Positions 29,728 to 40,236 are shown, numbered from the stretch's first letter. The stretch is DNA of 64,000 nucleotides from Ferruginibacter sp. (GCF_014377975.1 NZ_JACMOO010000054.1:1-64000); one strand, 5' to 3'. Notes: generated by a model from the letters alone, not told the origin. Numbers and translations: made by a program.

Positions 29728-30996
29728 ATGTTACAGATTAGTTTTATTCGTCAAAATACAGACCTGGTAAAAGAGCGGTTAAGTGTAAAGCACTTTGACG
29801 ATTTATTGTTGGTGGATAAAGTAGTGAAAATAGATGAGCAGGTACGTAAACTTAAAGTTGAAAGTGAAACTTTACAAGCCGATTTAAATGCGGCCAGTAA
29901 AGCCATCGGGTTGCTGATGGGCAAAGGTGAAAAGGAAGCTGCCGAACAAAAAAAACAGGAGGTTATACAGCATAAATCTACCCTGCAGCAATTAAATGAT
30001 CAGCTAAATATTGCTGAAAGAGAACTGCATGATTCCATGATTAAATTTCCCAATCTGCCGCATACATCTGTTCCAAAAGGTAAAAGCCCGGAAGAAAATG
30101 AAGTGGTAAAAGAAGGTGGCATAAAACCTTCATTGCCTGAAAATGCTTTGCCACATTGGGATTTAATAAAAAAATACGATCTGGTTGATTTTGAAACAGG
30201 AACCAAAATAACCGGCAGTGGATTTCCATTGTACAAAGGCAAAGGAGCTAAACTGCAACGGGCATTAATACAATATTTTTTAGATTATAATACTGCTGCG
30301 GGTTACACAGAATATTTACCACCATTGATGGTAAATGAAGCCAGTGCGTATGGTACCGGCCAGTTGCCCGATAAAGAGGGCCAGATGTATCATGCAACAG
30401 CAGATGGTTTATATTTAATACCAACCGCCGAAGTACCCGTAACAAATATTTACCGGGATGAGATAGTAAAGGAAACAGAGCTACCCATTAAAATGACGGC
30501 GTACACTCCCTGCTTTAGAAGAGAAGCTGGTAGTTTTGGCAGTGATGTACGTGGTTTAAACAGGGTTCACCAATTTGATAAAGTAGAAATTATACAACTG
30601 GTGCATCCTGATACAAGTTACGATGTGCTGGAAGCGATGGTAACCCATGTAGAAAGGCTGTTAAATCATCTTCAGTTACCATACAGGATACTGCGTTTAT
30701 GCGGTGGTGACATGAGCTTTACCAGCGCCCTCACCTACGATTTTGAAGTGTTTAGTGCAGCCCAACAAAAATGGCTTGAGGTGAGTTCTGTAAGCAATTT
30801 TGAAACATATCAAACCAACCGGATGAAGATACGCTATAAAAATGCGGACGGGAAAATACAACTGTTACATTCTTTAAATGGCTCTTCATTGGCACTGCCG
30901 AGGGTCGTTGCATGCCTGCTGGAAAATAATCAAACCGAAACTGGTATTAACCTCCCTAAAGTTTTGCACTCATATTTCGGCGCCCCCCTTATTTGA
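29728..30996 (+). CDS. serS: Serine--tRNA ligase
   Basis: MLQISFIRQNTDLVKERL N-terminus; TAYTPCFRREAGSFGSDVRGLNRVHQFDKVE; start re-set to 29728. Confidence 0.96.
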   Translation: MLQISFIRQNTDLVKERLSVKHFDDLLLVDKVVKIDEQVRKLKVESETLQADLNAASKAIGLLMGKGEKEAAEQKKQEVIQHKSTLQQLNDQLNIAERELHDSMIKFPNLPHTSVPKGKSPEENEVVKEGGIKPSLPENALPHWDLIKKYDLVDFETGTKITGSGFPLYKGKGAKLQRALIQYFLDYNTAAGYTEYLPPLMVNEASAYGTGQLPDKEGQMYHATADGLYLIPTAEVPVTNIYRDEIVKETELPIKMTAYTPCFRREAGSFGSDVRGLNRVHQFDKVEIIQLVHPDTSYDVLEAMVTHVERLLNHLQLPYRILRLCGGDMSFTSALTYDFEVFSAAQQKWLEVSSVSNFETYQTNRMKIRYKNADGKIQLLHSLNGSSLALPRVVACLLENNQTETGINLPKVLHSYFGAPLI

Positions 30997-31081
30997 TTTT
31001 ATTTAACAGATATATTGCAGCGAATGAGCCCACGGGTGGCTCAATAGTTGCGTATACTTTATAATAATCTAAGCTTGCTCT

Positions 31082-31751
31082 ATGAAAATTTTTTTACTTG
31101 CTATTACTTTTTTTGCCGGCATCAGTGCTGCTGCACAAATTTCAAAAGGTTCGCATTTTTTGGGTGGAGATGTAGGCTTTTCTCATCTGACTATAAATCA
31201 AATAATCCGAGCGACCACTCCTTCTACCCAAAATATTCTTCTTTTAATTTAAGCCCGTCTTTTGCTTGCGTTGTAAGGGATAATGTCGTTTTAGGAGTCC
31301 GGCTTGTTTTTTCTTCTTACAATTATGATTACAATCAAAACCCGCCACTTATTCATAATAATGTAAAAAATATTGGCGCATCAATCTATGTGCGCAAATA
31401 CCTGCCGTTGGCGAAAGCCTTCTTTGTTTTTGCGGATGCCAGCCTGGGCGGACAGTCAAATTACAGGAAAGATTTAAACAATGGTATCCCGGATTATTTT
31501 CACACAGTAAAAGGTTACTCTATTAGTGCGATGATTTACCCTGGCGTATCTTATCAAATAACTAAATGCCTTTTTCTTGAAATGGCTTTAAACAATCTCG
31601 TTACTTTAGGCTACACAAGAACAAATACAGAGCAACAGGGGAGAATGTACCAAACTACAAAGGGGTAAATAATAATTTTAGTTTTTCTTCCAGTCTGGGC
31701 AGCGTTGTGCCGATATAGATTGGCATGCGATGGTTGATTGCTAAAAAATAA
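31082..31751 (+). pseudogene. Disrupted outer-membrane beta-barrel protein gene
   Basis: Signal peptide MKIFLLAITFFAGISAAAQISKGSHFLGGDVGFS in one frame; barrel body in a second; C-terminal NNNFSFSSSLGSVVPI-TAG-IGMRWLIAKK* in a third. Confidence 0.75.
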
Positions 31752-31916
31752 AAATTGAAAGTAGGCTACATGTTTAGCCCAGTTCTATTTTAAGTAACCA
31801 TTTAATGTAGCTAATTGAAACCTGTTAAAATATAGTATAGAAGACTAAAAATATTAAAGGAGCGTTAAACCAGCACGTATTAAATCAGTCAATAGCAACT
31901 GACTTAAATTAGACAT

Positions 31917-33371
31917 ATGCCTTTATCCAACCGTTTAAAAAATCAACATCTTTTATGGCGGGCCGGTTTTGGCCCAACGGCTGAAAATGCTGCCAGCCTC
32001 GATAATATTACTTCAAAACAATTGTGGCAACTTTTGTTAACCACCTCTGCAAAGCCACTGGAAAAAATAGAAGTAGCGAATAATTTAACGGATGGTTTGG
32101 TAACAGGGATGCGGGATGTAGCGCAGATGGAAAAACTTACAAAAGATGAAAAACGGGCCTTACAAAAGCAATCCAGGGAAGATCTTAAAAGCTTAAACCT
32201 TCGCTGGCTGGATGAAATGATCAACAGCCAGGCACAGCTGAGGGAAAAGATGAGTTTATTCTGGCATGGGCATTTTGCATGCAGGGTGGTCAATATTTAT
32301 TATCAGCAACAATTACTGGATATAATTAGAAGCAATGCTTTCGGAAAATTCAGTGACATGTTAAGATCGGTAAGTAAAAGCCCGGCCATGTTACAATTTT
32401 TAAACAACCGGCAAAACAAAAAGCAACATCCCAACGAAAATTTTGCCCGCGAAGTAATGGAACTGTTTACCATGGGCCGCGGTAACTATACAGAAAATGA
32501 TGTAAAGGAAGCTGCCCGGGCCTTTACAGGATGGGGTTTTAATCAGCAGGGTGAATTTTTATTCCGGCCTTTTCAACATGATACTGGCAGTAAAGTTTTT
32601 TTAGGTAAGGCCGGCAATTTTAACGGTGATGATATTATTAATATTTTACTGGAACAAAAACAAACGGCTTACTTTATTACAAAAAAGATATACCGCTATT
32701 TTGTAAATGAAAAAACAAATGAAGTAAAAATTACGTGGCTTGCCAACCGGTTGTATGAAAGTGGGTATGATATCAAAAAACTGATGACAGATGTTTTTAC
32801 CAGCGATTGGTTTTATGAAGAAAAAAATATCGGCACAAAAATAAAATCACCAGTAGAATTGATTGCAGGTATCCGCAGGTTGTTACCAATGGACATGCAA
32901 AATAATAATGCCCAATTACTATTTCAAAGGGCACTTGGACAGATCCTTTTTTATCCGCCCAACGTGGCAGGATGGCCAGGAGGGAAAAGCTGGATAGATA
33001 GCAGCACACTAATGTTGCGCTTGCGCATTCCACAAATTTTAACAACAGATGAAGCCATCAATATTCGCCCCAAAAGCGATGATGATGTTATGATGGGTCA
33101 AATGATGGACGACAAAGTAACCGCCCGGGTAAACAAAGCTTATGCGGCAAAAACCGGTACGGTAACTGTTAATTGGGAAGCGGTAGCCGCTATATTTAAA
33201 GGAGTGCCACGGGAAAATTTGCAGGATAATATTGCGAAAACTATTCTGCAAAGCAACAGTAAACTGAGTACTGTTTTACTAGCAAAATATCTCAACAATG
33301 AAAGCAGGGAAAACTTTATAAAAAGTGCTATAATAAATTTGATGAGCACACCGGAGTATCAGTTGTGTTGA
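31917..33371 (+). CDS. DUF1800 domain-containing protein
   Basis: HLLWRAGFGPT, LFWHGHFACR, NENFAREVMELFTMGRGNYTENDVKEAARAFTGWGF, PPNVAGWPGGKSWID. Confidence 0.93.
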   Translation: MPLSNRLKNQHLLWRAGFGPTAENAASLDNITSKQLWQLLLTTSAKPLEKIEVANNLTDGLVTGMRDVAQMEKLTKDEKRALQKQSREDLKSLNLRWLDEMINSQAQLREKMSLFWHGHFACRVVNIYYQQQLLDIIRSNAFGKFSDMLRSVSKSPAMLQFLNNRQNKKQHPNENFAREVMELFTMGRGNYTENDVKEAARAFTGWGFNQQGEFLFRPFQHDTGSKVFLGKAGNFNGDDIINILLEQKQTAYFITKKIYRYFVNEKTNEVKITWLANRLYESGYDIKKLMTDVFTSDWFYEEKNIGTKIKSPVELIAGIRRLLPMDMQNNNAQLLFQRALGQILFYPPNVAGWPGGKSWIDSSTLMLRLRIPQILTTDEAINIRPKSDDDVMMGQMMDDKVTARVNKAYAAKTGTVTVNWEAVAAIFKGVPRENLQDNIAKTILQSNSKLSTVLLAKYLNNESRENFIKSAIINLMSTPEYQLC

Positions 33372-33475
33372 AGGCAACCTCCAACTGCCCGAAGGAGGAA
33401 AGACAGCGCAAGATGATTTGAATATGCTTACAGGTTTAAATATTATTTTAAAGATTAAATAAGGAGGGGTTTATT

Positions 33476-34669
33476 ATGCTTATTAAACGCAGACATTTTT
33501 TACAGGTTGGTTCACTGGCTACAGCATCTTTAATGTTACCTAAATTTTTAAAAGCTTTTGAAAAGCCAGCGATGGTGCCTGCTGGTAATAAGGTGGTGGT
33601 GGTGGTACAGTTTAGTGGTGGCAATGATGGACTGAATACTGTAATTCCCATTACCAATGATATCTACTACAAGGAAAGACCTAAGCTGGGTATTACCAAA
33701 ACCAATGCTGTACAACTAACAGATGAAGTAGGGTTGAACCCAGCATTGGCGGGCTTTCAAGAGCTGTTCAACGATGGTAGCCTGGGCATACTAAATAATG
33801 TAGGTTACCCCAATCCCGACCGCTCTCATTTTAGAAGTATGGACATTTGGCAAACCGCCAGTAATAGCAATGAATATGTAAGCACGGGTTGGATTGGCCG
33901 TTACTTAGATGCGCAATGTAAGGGTTGTGACAAGCCAACGCAGGCTTTGGAAATTGATGATATTTTAAGCCTTGCATTAAAAGGAAATAATACCAACGGA
34001 CTGGCTTTTAAAGATCCGCGAAGATTGTACAGCACCAGCAACGAAAAATATTTTAAAGACCTGAGTGCAGACCATCACACGGGTGAAGAAACGGTAGACT
34101 ATCTCTACAAAACAATGAGTGAAACACTCAGCAGTGCCGATTATATTTTTCAGCAAAGTAAAGTACATCCAACGGCTGAAACCTACCCTGCTACTGCATT
34201 GGGTAAAGATCTTAAAACAATTGCTTCATTGATCATGAGCGATATCAACACCAAAGTATATTATGTTTCTTTGGGAAGTTTTGATACACATGTTAACCAG
34301 GAAAATCAACAAAAAAGATTATTTACTGAATTGAATGATGCTGTAAAAGCATTTACAAGCGACCTGAAAAAGAACAACCTTTTTGAGGATGTATTGATGA
34401 TGACCTTTAGCGAATTTGGCCGGCGGGTAACGCAGAATGCCAGTGGCGGAACCGATCATGGAACGGCCAATAATATGTTTTTTATTAGTGGTGGTTTAAA
34501 ACAAAAAGGCATACTCAATGCCATGCCTGACCTCGCCGATTTAAACGAAGGCGATTTAAAACACACCGTAGATTTTAAAAATGTGTATGCCACTGTTTTA
34601 AATAAATGGCTTGGCGCAGATGATTCCCTTATTCTTGGCACAAAGAACAGGTATTTAGATTTTTTATAA
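33476..34669 (+). CDS. DUF1501 domain-containing protein (secreted, Tat-like N-terminus)
   Basis: MLIKRRHFLQVGSLATASLM leader; VVVVVQFSGGNDGLNTVIP, DRSHFRSMDIWQTAS, SEFGRRVTQNASGGTDHGTANNMFFISGGL. Confidence 0.93.
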   Translation: MLIKRRHFLQVGSLATASLMLPKFLKAFEKPAMVPAGNKVVVVVQFSGGNDGLNTVIPITNDIYYKERPKLGITKTNAVQLTDEVGLNPALAGFQELFNDGSLGILNNVGYPNPDRSHFRSMDIWQTASNSNEYVSTGWIGRYLDAQCKGCDKPTQALEIDDILSLALKGNNTNGLAFKDPRRLYSTSNEKYFKDLSADHHTGEETVDYLYKTMSETLSSADYIFQQSKVHPTAETYPATALGKDLKTIASLIMSDINTKVYYVSLGSFDTHVNQENQQKRLFTELNDAVKAFTSDLKKNNLFEDVLMMTFSEFGRRVTQNASGGTDHGTANNMFFISGGLKQKGILNAMPDLADLNEGDLKHTVDFKNVYATVLNKWLGADDSLILGTKNRYLDFL

Positions 34670-34794
34670 AACAATTTTTGGCCCGGCAAATACAGCAGCT
34701 ATGTGCAGCTGCAGTGGCGTCGCACACGTGTACATTTAAACTTCGTGCTGCTCTTTATAATCCTGTTTACAATATTTAATTGTTGAGTGAGCTG

Positions 34795-36846
34795 TTATTC
34801 CATTTCTATCTCAGCTTTCTTCATAGCTGTTTTATATAACATCCAGCCCATCAGTCCAAATAAAAAAGCGCCCAATAAATAATAACCGTTTTCACTCAAT
34901 ATTTTTATCAGCCAACTTTGTAAACTTATTTTTTCCATACTGTTGGCAATGGCTTCATTTACACTTAAAAAAGCAAATATTACCCCCATCAAAGATCCAC
35001 CTGCTACCAAACCGGTAGCAAATAAATTGCCTGTTTGTAAATCTTCTTCTCCGTCTTTTAATTGCGTAAGCTGTTTTGCTTTTACTTTGTCAACCAAACC
35101 ACGAATGGCTCCTCCAATAAAAATTGGTAAGGTTGTAGACAAAGGAAGATAAACACCTACGGCAAAATTCAACGATTTAATACCACACAATTCCATCACC
35201 AACGCCAGGGCCGCACCCACCAATACAAAATTCCAATCAAGGTTAAAAGATAAAATACCTTTTATTAAAGTGGCCATCAATGTTGCCTGTGGGGCATTAT
35301 ATTTGGTGCCGATGGCGTGGGTAATTCCCTGCGCTGCCATCGCTGTGGAAGGCGTATCTAAAACTTTTATAGTAATGCCGATAACGATAGAGGAAACAAT
35401 GGCGCCAACAAAAAGTGCCAGTTGCTGATATTTTGGGGTAGAGCCAACAAGATAGCCTGTTTTTAAATCCTGCGAAGTGGCACCCGCATTAGCTGCGGCA
35501 ATACAAACCATGCCGCCTACTACCAGTGCCATTGGTTCGTAAGATTGTCCTGTCCAGCCTACGGCAACAAAAATTAAACAGGTAATCATTACGGTAGCAA
35601 TTGTCATTCCTGAAATAGGATTATTAGAGGAGCCGATAATCCCCACAATCCTGGAAGAAACCGTAACAAAAAATGCCCCGAAAATAATCACCAAAATTCC
35701 GACCAACGCTTTATTTAAAATGTTATTGCCAGGAATAATAGGTAATACAGCCATAAAAACTACCAATGCGATACTGCCAAATAAAACAATCTTTATACTG
35801 AGGTCTTTATCAGTCCGGCTAACGGCTCCTTCCGTTTTATTTTTTACAGATGCAATGCTTTCTTTAAAAGAGGAGATGATGGTAGGAATAGTTTTTATCA
35901 ACGTAATCATTCCACCTGCTGCCACGGCACCGGCACCAATTTGCCGGATATAGGCCCGGTAAATGGCATCGGCTTTATTGGCAAAAGTTTGGGTAACTGG
36001 ATTCCAGCTTCCTGAATTCTGACTGGCTTTTGTAATATCTGCCAACAGTCCTAATTTTATCTGTTGCAGCGCAATCATCTGGTCTGGAATTAGAGAAGAC
36101 AATAAAGGAATCAACACCAGCCAGCTTAACATGCCACCCGCCACCAAAATGCCGGCAATTCTAAAACCTATAATATATCCAACACCCAAATATTCCGGAG
36201 TAATATCAGCTGCTACTGTTGCGGAGGGAAAAATTTTATTGGTTACTTTTGTGGCAAACGAAGATGTTTCTGAAATGAGTTTAAACCCTCTTTGAAAAAT
36301 GGCATATACAAAGGCAACACCCAATCCATAAAAAGCAGTTTTTGCCACAGCCCCTCCTTTTTCTCCTGCTTTTAAAACAGACGCACAGGCAGTTCCCTCG
36401 GGATAAGGAAGGGTGTCATGTTCTTTTACAATCAAGGAACGGCGAAGCGGAATCATCATCAGTGTACCCAACAAACCACCAAAAATTGCCAATACCAAAA
36501 TAATCACATAATCAAAATAATGAACGGAGTCTTTGGCTGTTAAAAATAAGAAGCCCGGTAAGGTAAACACTACACCAGATGCAATACTTTCGCCTGCCGA
36601 TCCAGTTGTTTGAATGATATTATTTTCGAGAATGGTAGTTTTGAATAACCTTTTGCCCAATGTAATTGCCAGCACAGCTATCGGGATAGAAGCAGAAACA
36701 GTAAGCCCTGCATTGAGTGCCAGGTAAACATTGGCAGCGCCAAATAAAATTCCAAAAATACTTCCCATCACCAATGCCTTTACAGTAAACTCTTTCATGT
36801 TGGTGTCTGCACTAACAAAGGGTTTAAATATTTTCTTCTCTATCAT
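34795..36846 (-). CDS. OPT family oligopeptide transporter
   Basis: FTVKALVMGSIFGILFGAANVYLALNAGLTVSASIPIAVL; ~683 aa, multi-TM. Confidence 0.92.
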   Translation of the reverse strand: MIEKKIFKPFVSADTNMKEFTVKALVMGSIFGILFGAANVYLALNAGLTVSASIPIAVLAITLGKRLFKTTILENNIIQTTGSAGESIASGVVFTLPGFLFLTAKDSVHYFDYVIILVLAIFGGLLGTLMMIPLRRSLIVKEHDTLPYPEGTACASVLKAGEKGGAVAKTAFYGLGVAFVYAIFQRGFKLISETSSFATKVTNKIFPSATVAADITPEYLGVGYIIGFRIAGILVAGGMLSWLVLIPLLSSLIPDQMIALQQIKLGLLADITKASQNSGSWNPVTQTFANKADAIYRAYIRQIGAGAVAAGGMITLIKTIPTIISSFKESIASVKNKTEGAVSRTDKDLSIKIVLFGSIALVVFMAVLPIIPGNNILNKALVGILVIIFGAFFVTVSSRIVGIIGSSNNPISGMTIATVMITCLIFVAVGWTGQSYEPMALVVGGMVCIAAANAGATSQDLKTGYLVGSTPKYQQLALFVGAIVSSIVIGITIKVLDTPSTAMAAQGITHAIGTKYNAPQATLMATLIKGILSFNLDWNFVLVGAALALVMELCGIKSLNFAVGVYLPLSTTLPIFIGGAIRGLVDKVKAKQLTQLKDGEEDLQTGNLFATGLVAGGSLMGVIFAFLSVNEAIANSMEKISLQSWLIKILSENGYYLLGAFLFGLMGWMLYKTAMKKAEIEME

Positions 36847-36873
36847 GATGGCAGCAGTTTTTTTTACAAAAAA

Positions 36874-36898
36874 TAACCGGCATCTGCAAAACCGGTTA
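36874..36898 (-). terminator. Intrinsic terminator downstream of the POT transporter gene
   Basis: TAACCGG-N11-CCGGTTA followed by a T-run on the minus strand. Confidence 0.6.
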
Positions 36899-36947
36899 CG
36901 TAGTAATTAAAATTTAATGATTCTATCATTTGATCATAGCTAACGGC

Positions 36948-38609
36948 CTATTCAATTTGTGCAGTAGCTTCATCAACAACTTTTGATAATCTTTTCGTAA
37001 GTGGAAATATAAAGAAGCAGGCTACAATGGCTGCCACGGCGCTGATTGCAAAGAAAAAAGCTTTATTATCAAACTGATCCCAGAAGCCGGCTAAAATTCC
37101 TGATATTTTCCCCCCCAGTGAAGTAGTAATAAACCATCCACCCATCATTAGCGAAGTAAACCGCCTGGGTGCTACTTTTGATACCAGCGATAAACCCACC
37201 GGGCTCATAAATAATTCGCTGATAGTGAATACACCATAGCTGGCAAATATCCATCCTGAAGAAACTTTGTTTAAATAGATATTGGTTGAAAGGCAGGCGA
37301 ACACCATTACAAGCGATGACAAGCCGGCGATTAAAGTTCCCCAGGCAAATTTTTCCGGTGTGGAAGGCTCTTTGCCTCTTGCCCTTAAAAATCCGAAAAG
37401 ACCGACAATAACAGGCGTTAATAAAATGATCCAGAACGGGTTGATGGATTGGTAAATTTCTGTTGACACCAATTTGAGATCCTGGCCCTGCGGTGGCCAT
37501 TTATCTTTGGGTAAATTTTTAAAATACGGGTTTATTCCAAGGCCTGTAATTACCTTTCCATCCGTGCCCAAACTGGTTCTAAACTGATTGTCAATTACAG
37601 GAACTTCATGTGGATTGGTGTTTACTTTTTCTAAAAAAGCAAAAGGCGTTAATAGTTTTTCTGCGGCAGGTGGCGTTTCCCGGTTAGTGTAGGTTTCGGC
37701 CCAAATGGTAAGGGCAGTAGAGTTCTGGTTATAAATATTCCAGAAAATAATGGCTACTCCAAATAAGGTAAGCAATGTGCCAATGCGCCTTTTATCCAGG
37801 CCTTTACATCTTGCCCAAATACTAAAATAAAAGATAATAATAGGAACGCAGGCAAAAATAAATGCGTCGTTGGAATCGGAGCCAATAATATTACCGGGAA
37901 TAAACCAGCCAATGGCACCGGCAATGATCGCAGGCACAAAAACATACAATACAATTTTCGACATGGGCATGTCTTCCTTTTGAACCGGATTCATAATATC
38001 GCCCTGCTTTACATATTTCTGGCCAAACGCAAACCAAATTAAAGCAATAATCATTCCCACGCCGGCTGCCATAAAAGCATAGCCCCAGTTATAATTATTT
38101 CTTAAGTAGGCCGCAACAAAATTGCAGATAAAGGCACCAATATTTACCCCCATATAAAAAATATTATAGGCAATGTCTTTTTTGGGTTTTAATTCTTTTG
38201 TATTATAAATATTGCCCAGCAGGGTACTGATATTGGGTTTAAAAAAACCATTGCCCACAATAACACAACCAAGGCCGGCAAACAATAAGCTGTTACTACC
38301 CGGAATGCCGAGTATCAGATATCCCAACGCCATTAAACCGCCTCCAATAAAAATTGATTTGCGGTATCCTAAATACCGGTCAGCGAGCAGACCTCCTAAA
38401 AAAGGTGTGAGATAAACCAACGCAACATAAGTACCTACTACATCAATGGATAAAGCATTGTCCATTCCCCTGCCGCCTTTATCAGTAGCCCGCAGAAACA
38501 AAGGCAAAATACCTATCATTAAATAAAATCCAAATCTTTCCCACATTTCTGTAAAGAACAATACGTACAAGCCACGTGGATGTTTGGCTGAAACGGGTTT
38601 TTCAATCAT
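36948..38609 (-). CDS. Peptide MFS transporter (POT/PTR family)
   Basis: HPRGLYVLFFTEMWERFGFYLMIGIL, GGLLADRYLGYRKSIFIGG, YNIFYMGVNIGAF. Confidence 0.94.
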   Translation of the reverse strand: MIEKPVSAKHPRGLYVLFFTEMWERFGFYLMIGILPLFLRATDKGGRGMDNALSIDVVGTYVALVYLTPFLGGLLADRYLGYRKSIFIGGGLMALGYLILGIPGSNSLLFAGLGCVIVGNGFFKPNISTLLGNIYNTKELKPKKDIAYNIFYMGVNIGAFICNFVAAYLRNNYNWGYAFMAAGVGMIIALIWFAFGQKYVKQGDIMNPVQKEDMPMSKIVLYVFVPAIIAGAIGWFIPGNIIGSDSNDAFIFACVPIIIFYFSIWARCKGLDKRRIGTLLTLFGVAIIFWNIYNQNSTALTIWAETYTNRETPPAAEKLLTPFAFLEKVNTNPHEVPVIDNQFRTSLGTDGKVITGLGINPYFKNLPKDKWPPQGQDLKLVSTEIYQSINPFWIILLTPVIVGLFGFLRARGKEPSTPEKFAWGTLIAGLSSLVMVFACLSTNIYLNKVSSGWIFASYGVFTISELFMSPVGLSLVSKVAPRRFTSLMMGGWFITTSLGGKISGILAGFWDQFDNKAFFFAISAVAAIVACFFIFPLTKRLSKVVDEATAQIE

Positions 38610-38774
38610 AGTATATTTTTTAGGTGCTGCTGATAAATATAGTTCATCCCTCCAAAGTAGTAATTTTCTTTTAAGTACGGCTAACCATTCTGCTATTTCT
38701 TAAAAACAACGGGAGTATACTTTTTAAAAAATTTATGGTTAACTGTGGTGGCTGCTTTAAATTCGCAGACCGAA

Positions 38775-38928
38775 GAAGTTGTTTAATAAAGATTTCCAGA
38801 AAGCTTTATAATCTTAAGAGTGGCCGGTGATGACATCCGCCACGTGGGTCTGCCAGGAGTGGTTGCAGCCTGTACGGCAGGTATCAGCTTAAGATGAGCA
38901 AATGAAAATTCTATTTTTTAACAACTTC
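38775..38928. repeat. MITE-like dispersed repeat, copy 2 (termini GAAGTTGTT … AACAACTTC)
   Basis: 9-bp perfect TIR; alignable with 971-1112 at both ends and in the interior. Confidence 0.6.
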
Positions 38929-38955
38929 AAAGATATTTTTAATAAAAAATAACCC

Positions 38956-40236
38956 ATGAACATATTATTAGTAGGCGGCGGCGGACGGGAGCATACACTG
39001 GCGTGGAAAATTAATAAAAGTACCTTATGCGACCACCTGTTTATTGCCCCTGGAAATGCAGGCACTTCCCCATTTGGAACCAATATTCCACTTGCTGTAA
39101 ATGACTTTGAAGGCCTGGCTGCTTTTTGTATAAAAAATATAGTTGCCATGCTGATAGTGGGCCCCGAAGAACCATTGGTAAAAGGAATTTATGATTATTT
39201 TAAAAACCGGGAAGACACTGCTCACATACAGGTGATTGGGCCATCCAAAGAAGCGGCGCAGCTGGAAGGAAGTAAGGCATTTGCCAAAGCATTCATGGAA
39301 AGGCATAACATTCCAACGGCTGCTTACAAAGAATTTGACACCAGCACTTACGATGCCGGCATTCAATACATCCGCAACCACCCGTTGCCAATAGTATTAA
39401 AAGCAGATGGACTGGCAGCAGGTAAAGGGGTAATTATTTGTAATAACCACATTGAAGCATTGGCCGAATTTCAGTTGATGATTCAAAATTCTAAATTTGG
39501 TGAAGCCGGAAAAAGAGTGGTAATAGAACAATTCCTGGATGGCATTGAAGTAAGTGTTTTTGTGTTAACAGATGGAAAAAATTTTGTGATATTACCGGAA
39601 GCAAAAGATTATAAAAAAATTGGCATTGGAGATACAGGACCCAATACAGGCGGCATGGGTGCCGTTAGCCCGGTGCCTTTTGCAGATGCAGCTTATATGG
39701 AAATTGTTACCCAAAAAATTATTAAACCCACCATTGAAGGGTTACAAAAAGAGTCGCTGGATTACAAAGGATTTATTTTTATCGGGTTAATAAATGTACA
39801 GGGAGAGCCATTTGTAATAGAATACAATTGCCGCCTGGGAGATCCTGAAACAGAAGTAATCATTCCAAGAATTGAAAACGATCTGGTGGAAATTTTATCT
39901 GCTACGGCAGAGCAACGTTTAAATGAAATCAACATTTGTATCAGCAAACAATATGCAGTAACAGTAATGGCTGTTAGCGGCGGTTATCCCAATGAACACG
40001 AAACCGGTAAAGTTATTACAGGCCTTACGGATACTGTGCTGGAAGGTACCGTCATTTTTCATGCAGGTACAAAGCAGCAAGGCGATAAGGTACTTACCAA
40101 TGGTGGGCGTGTTTTAGCCGTTACTTCTTTTGGTGAAAGCCTCGCTGAAGCCGCAGAGCAGTCTAATTATATGCTGGAACAAATTCATTTTGACGGTATG
40201 TATTACCGGGAAGATATTGGCTTTGAATTCAGGTGA
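38956..40236 (+). CDS. purD: Phosphoribosylamine--glycine ligase
   Basis: MNILLVGGGGREHTLAWKI, GPEEPLVKGIYDYF, VLKADGLAAGKGVIIC, EYNCRLGDPETEVIIPRI. Confidence 0.97.
   Translation: MNILLVGGGGREHTLAWKINKSTLCDHLFIAPGNAGTSPFGTNIPLAVNDFEGLAAFCIKNIVAMLIVGPEEPLVKGIYDYFKNREDTAHIQVIGPSKEAAQLEGSKAFAKAFMERHNIPTAAYKEFDTSTYDAGIQYIRNHPLPIVLKADGLAAGKGVIICNNHIEALAEFQLMIQNSKFGEAGKRVVIEQFLDGIEVSVFVLTDGKNFVILPEAKDYKKIGIGDTGPNTGGMGAVSPVPFADAAYMEIVTQKIIKPTIEGLQKESLDYKGFIFIGLINVQGEPFVIEYNCRLGDPETEVIIPRIENDLVEILSATAEQRLNEINICISKQYAVTVMAVSGGYPNEHETGKVITGLTDTVLEGTVIFHAGTKQQGDKVLTNGGRVLAVTSFGESLAEAAEQSNYMLEQIHFDGMYYREDIGFEFR

Noticed and set aside
31025-31043. TGAGCCCAC-GG-GTGGCTCA hairpin after serS as a terminator
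   Set aside because: Bulged stem and no following T-run; too weak to annotate.
37069-37500. 143-aa minus-strand ORF inside the POT gene in another frame
   Set aside because: Overprints a highly conserved transporter; no independent support.
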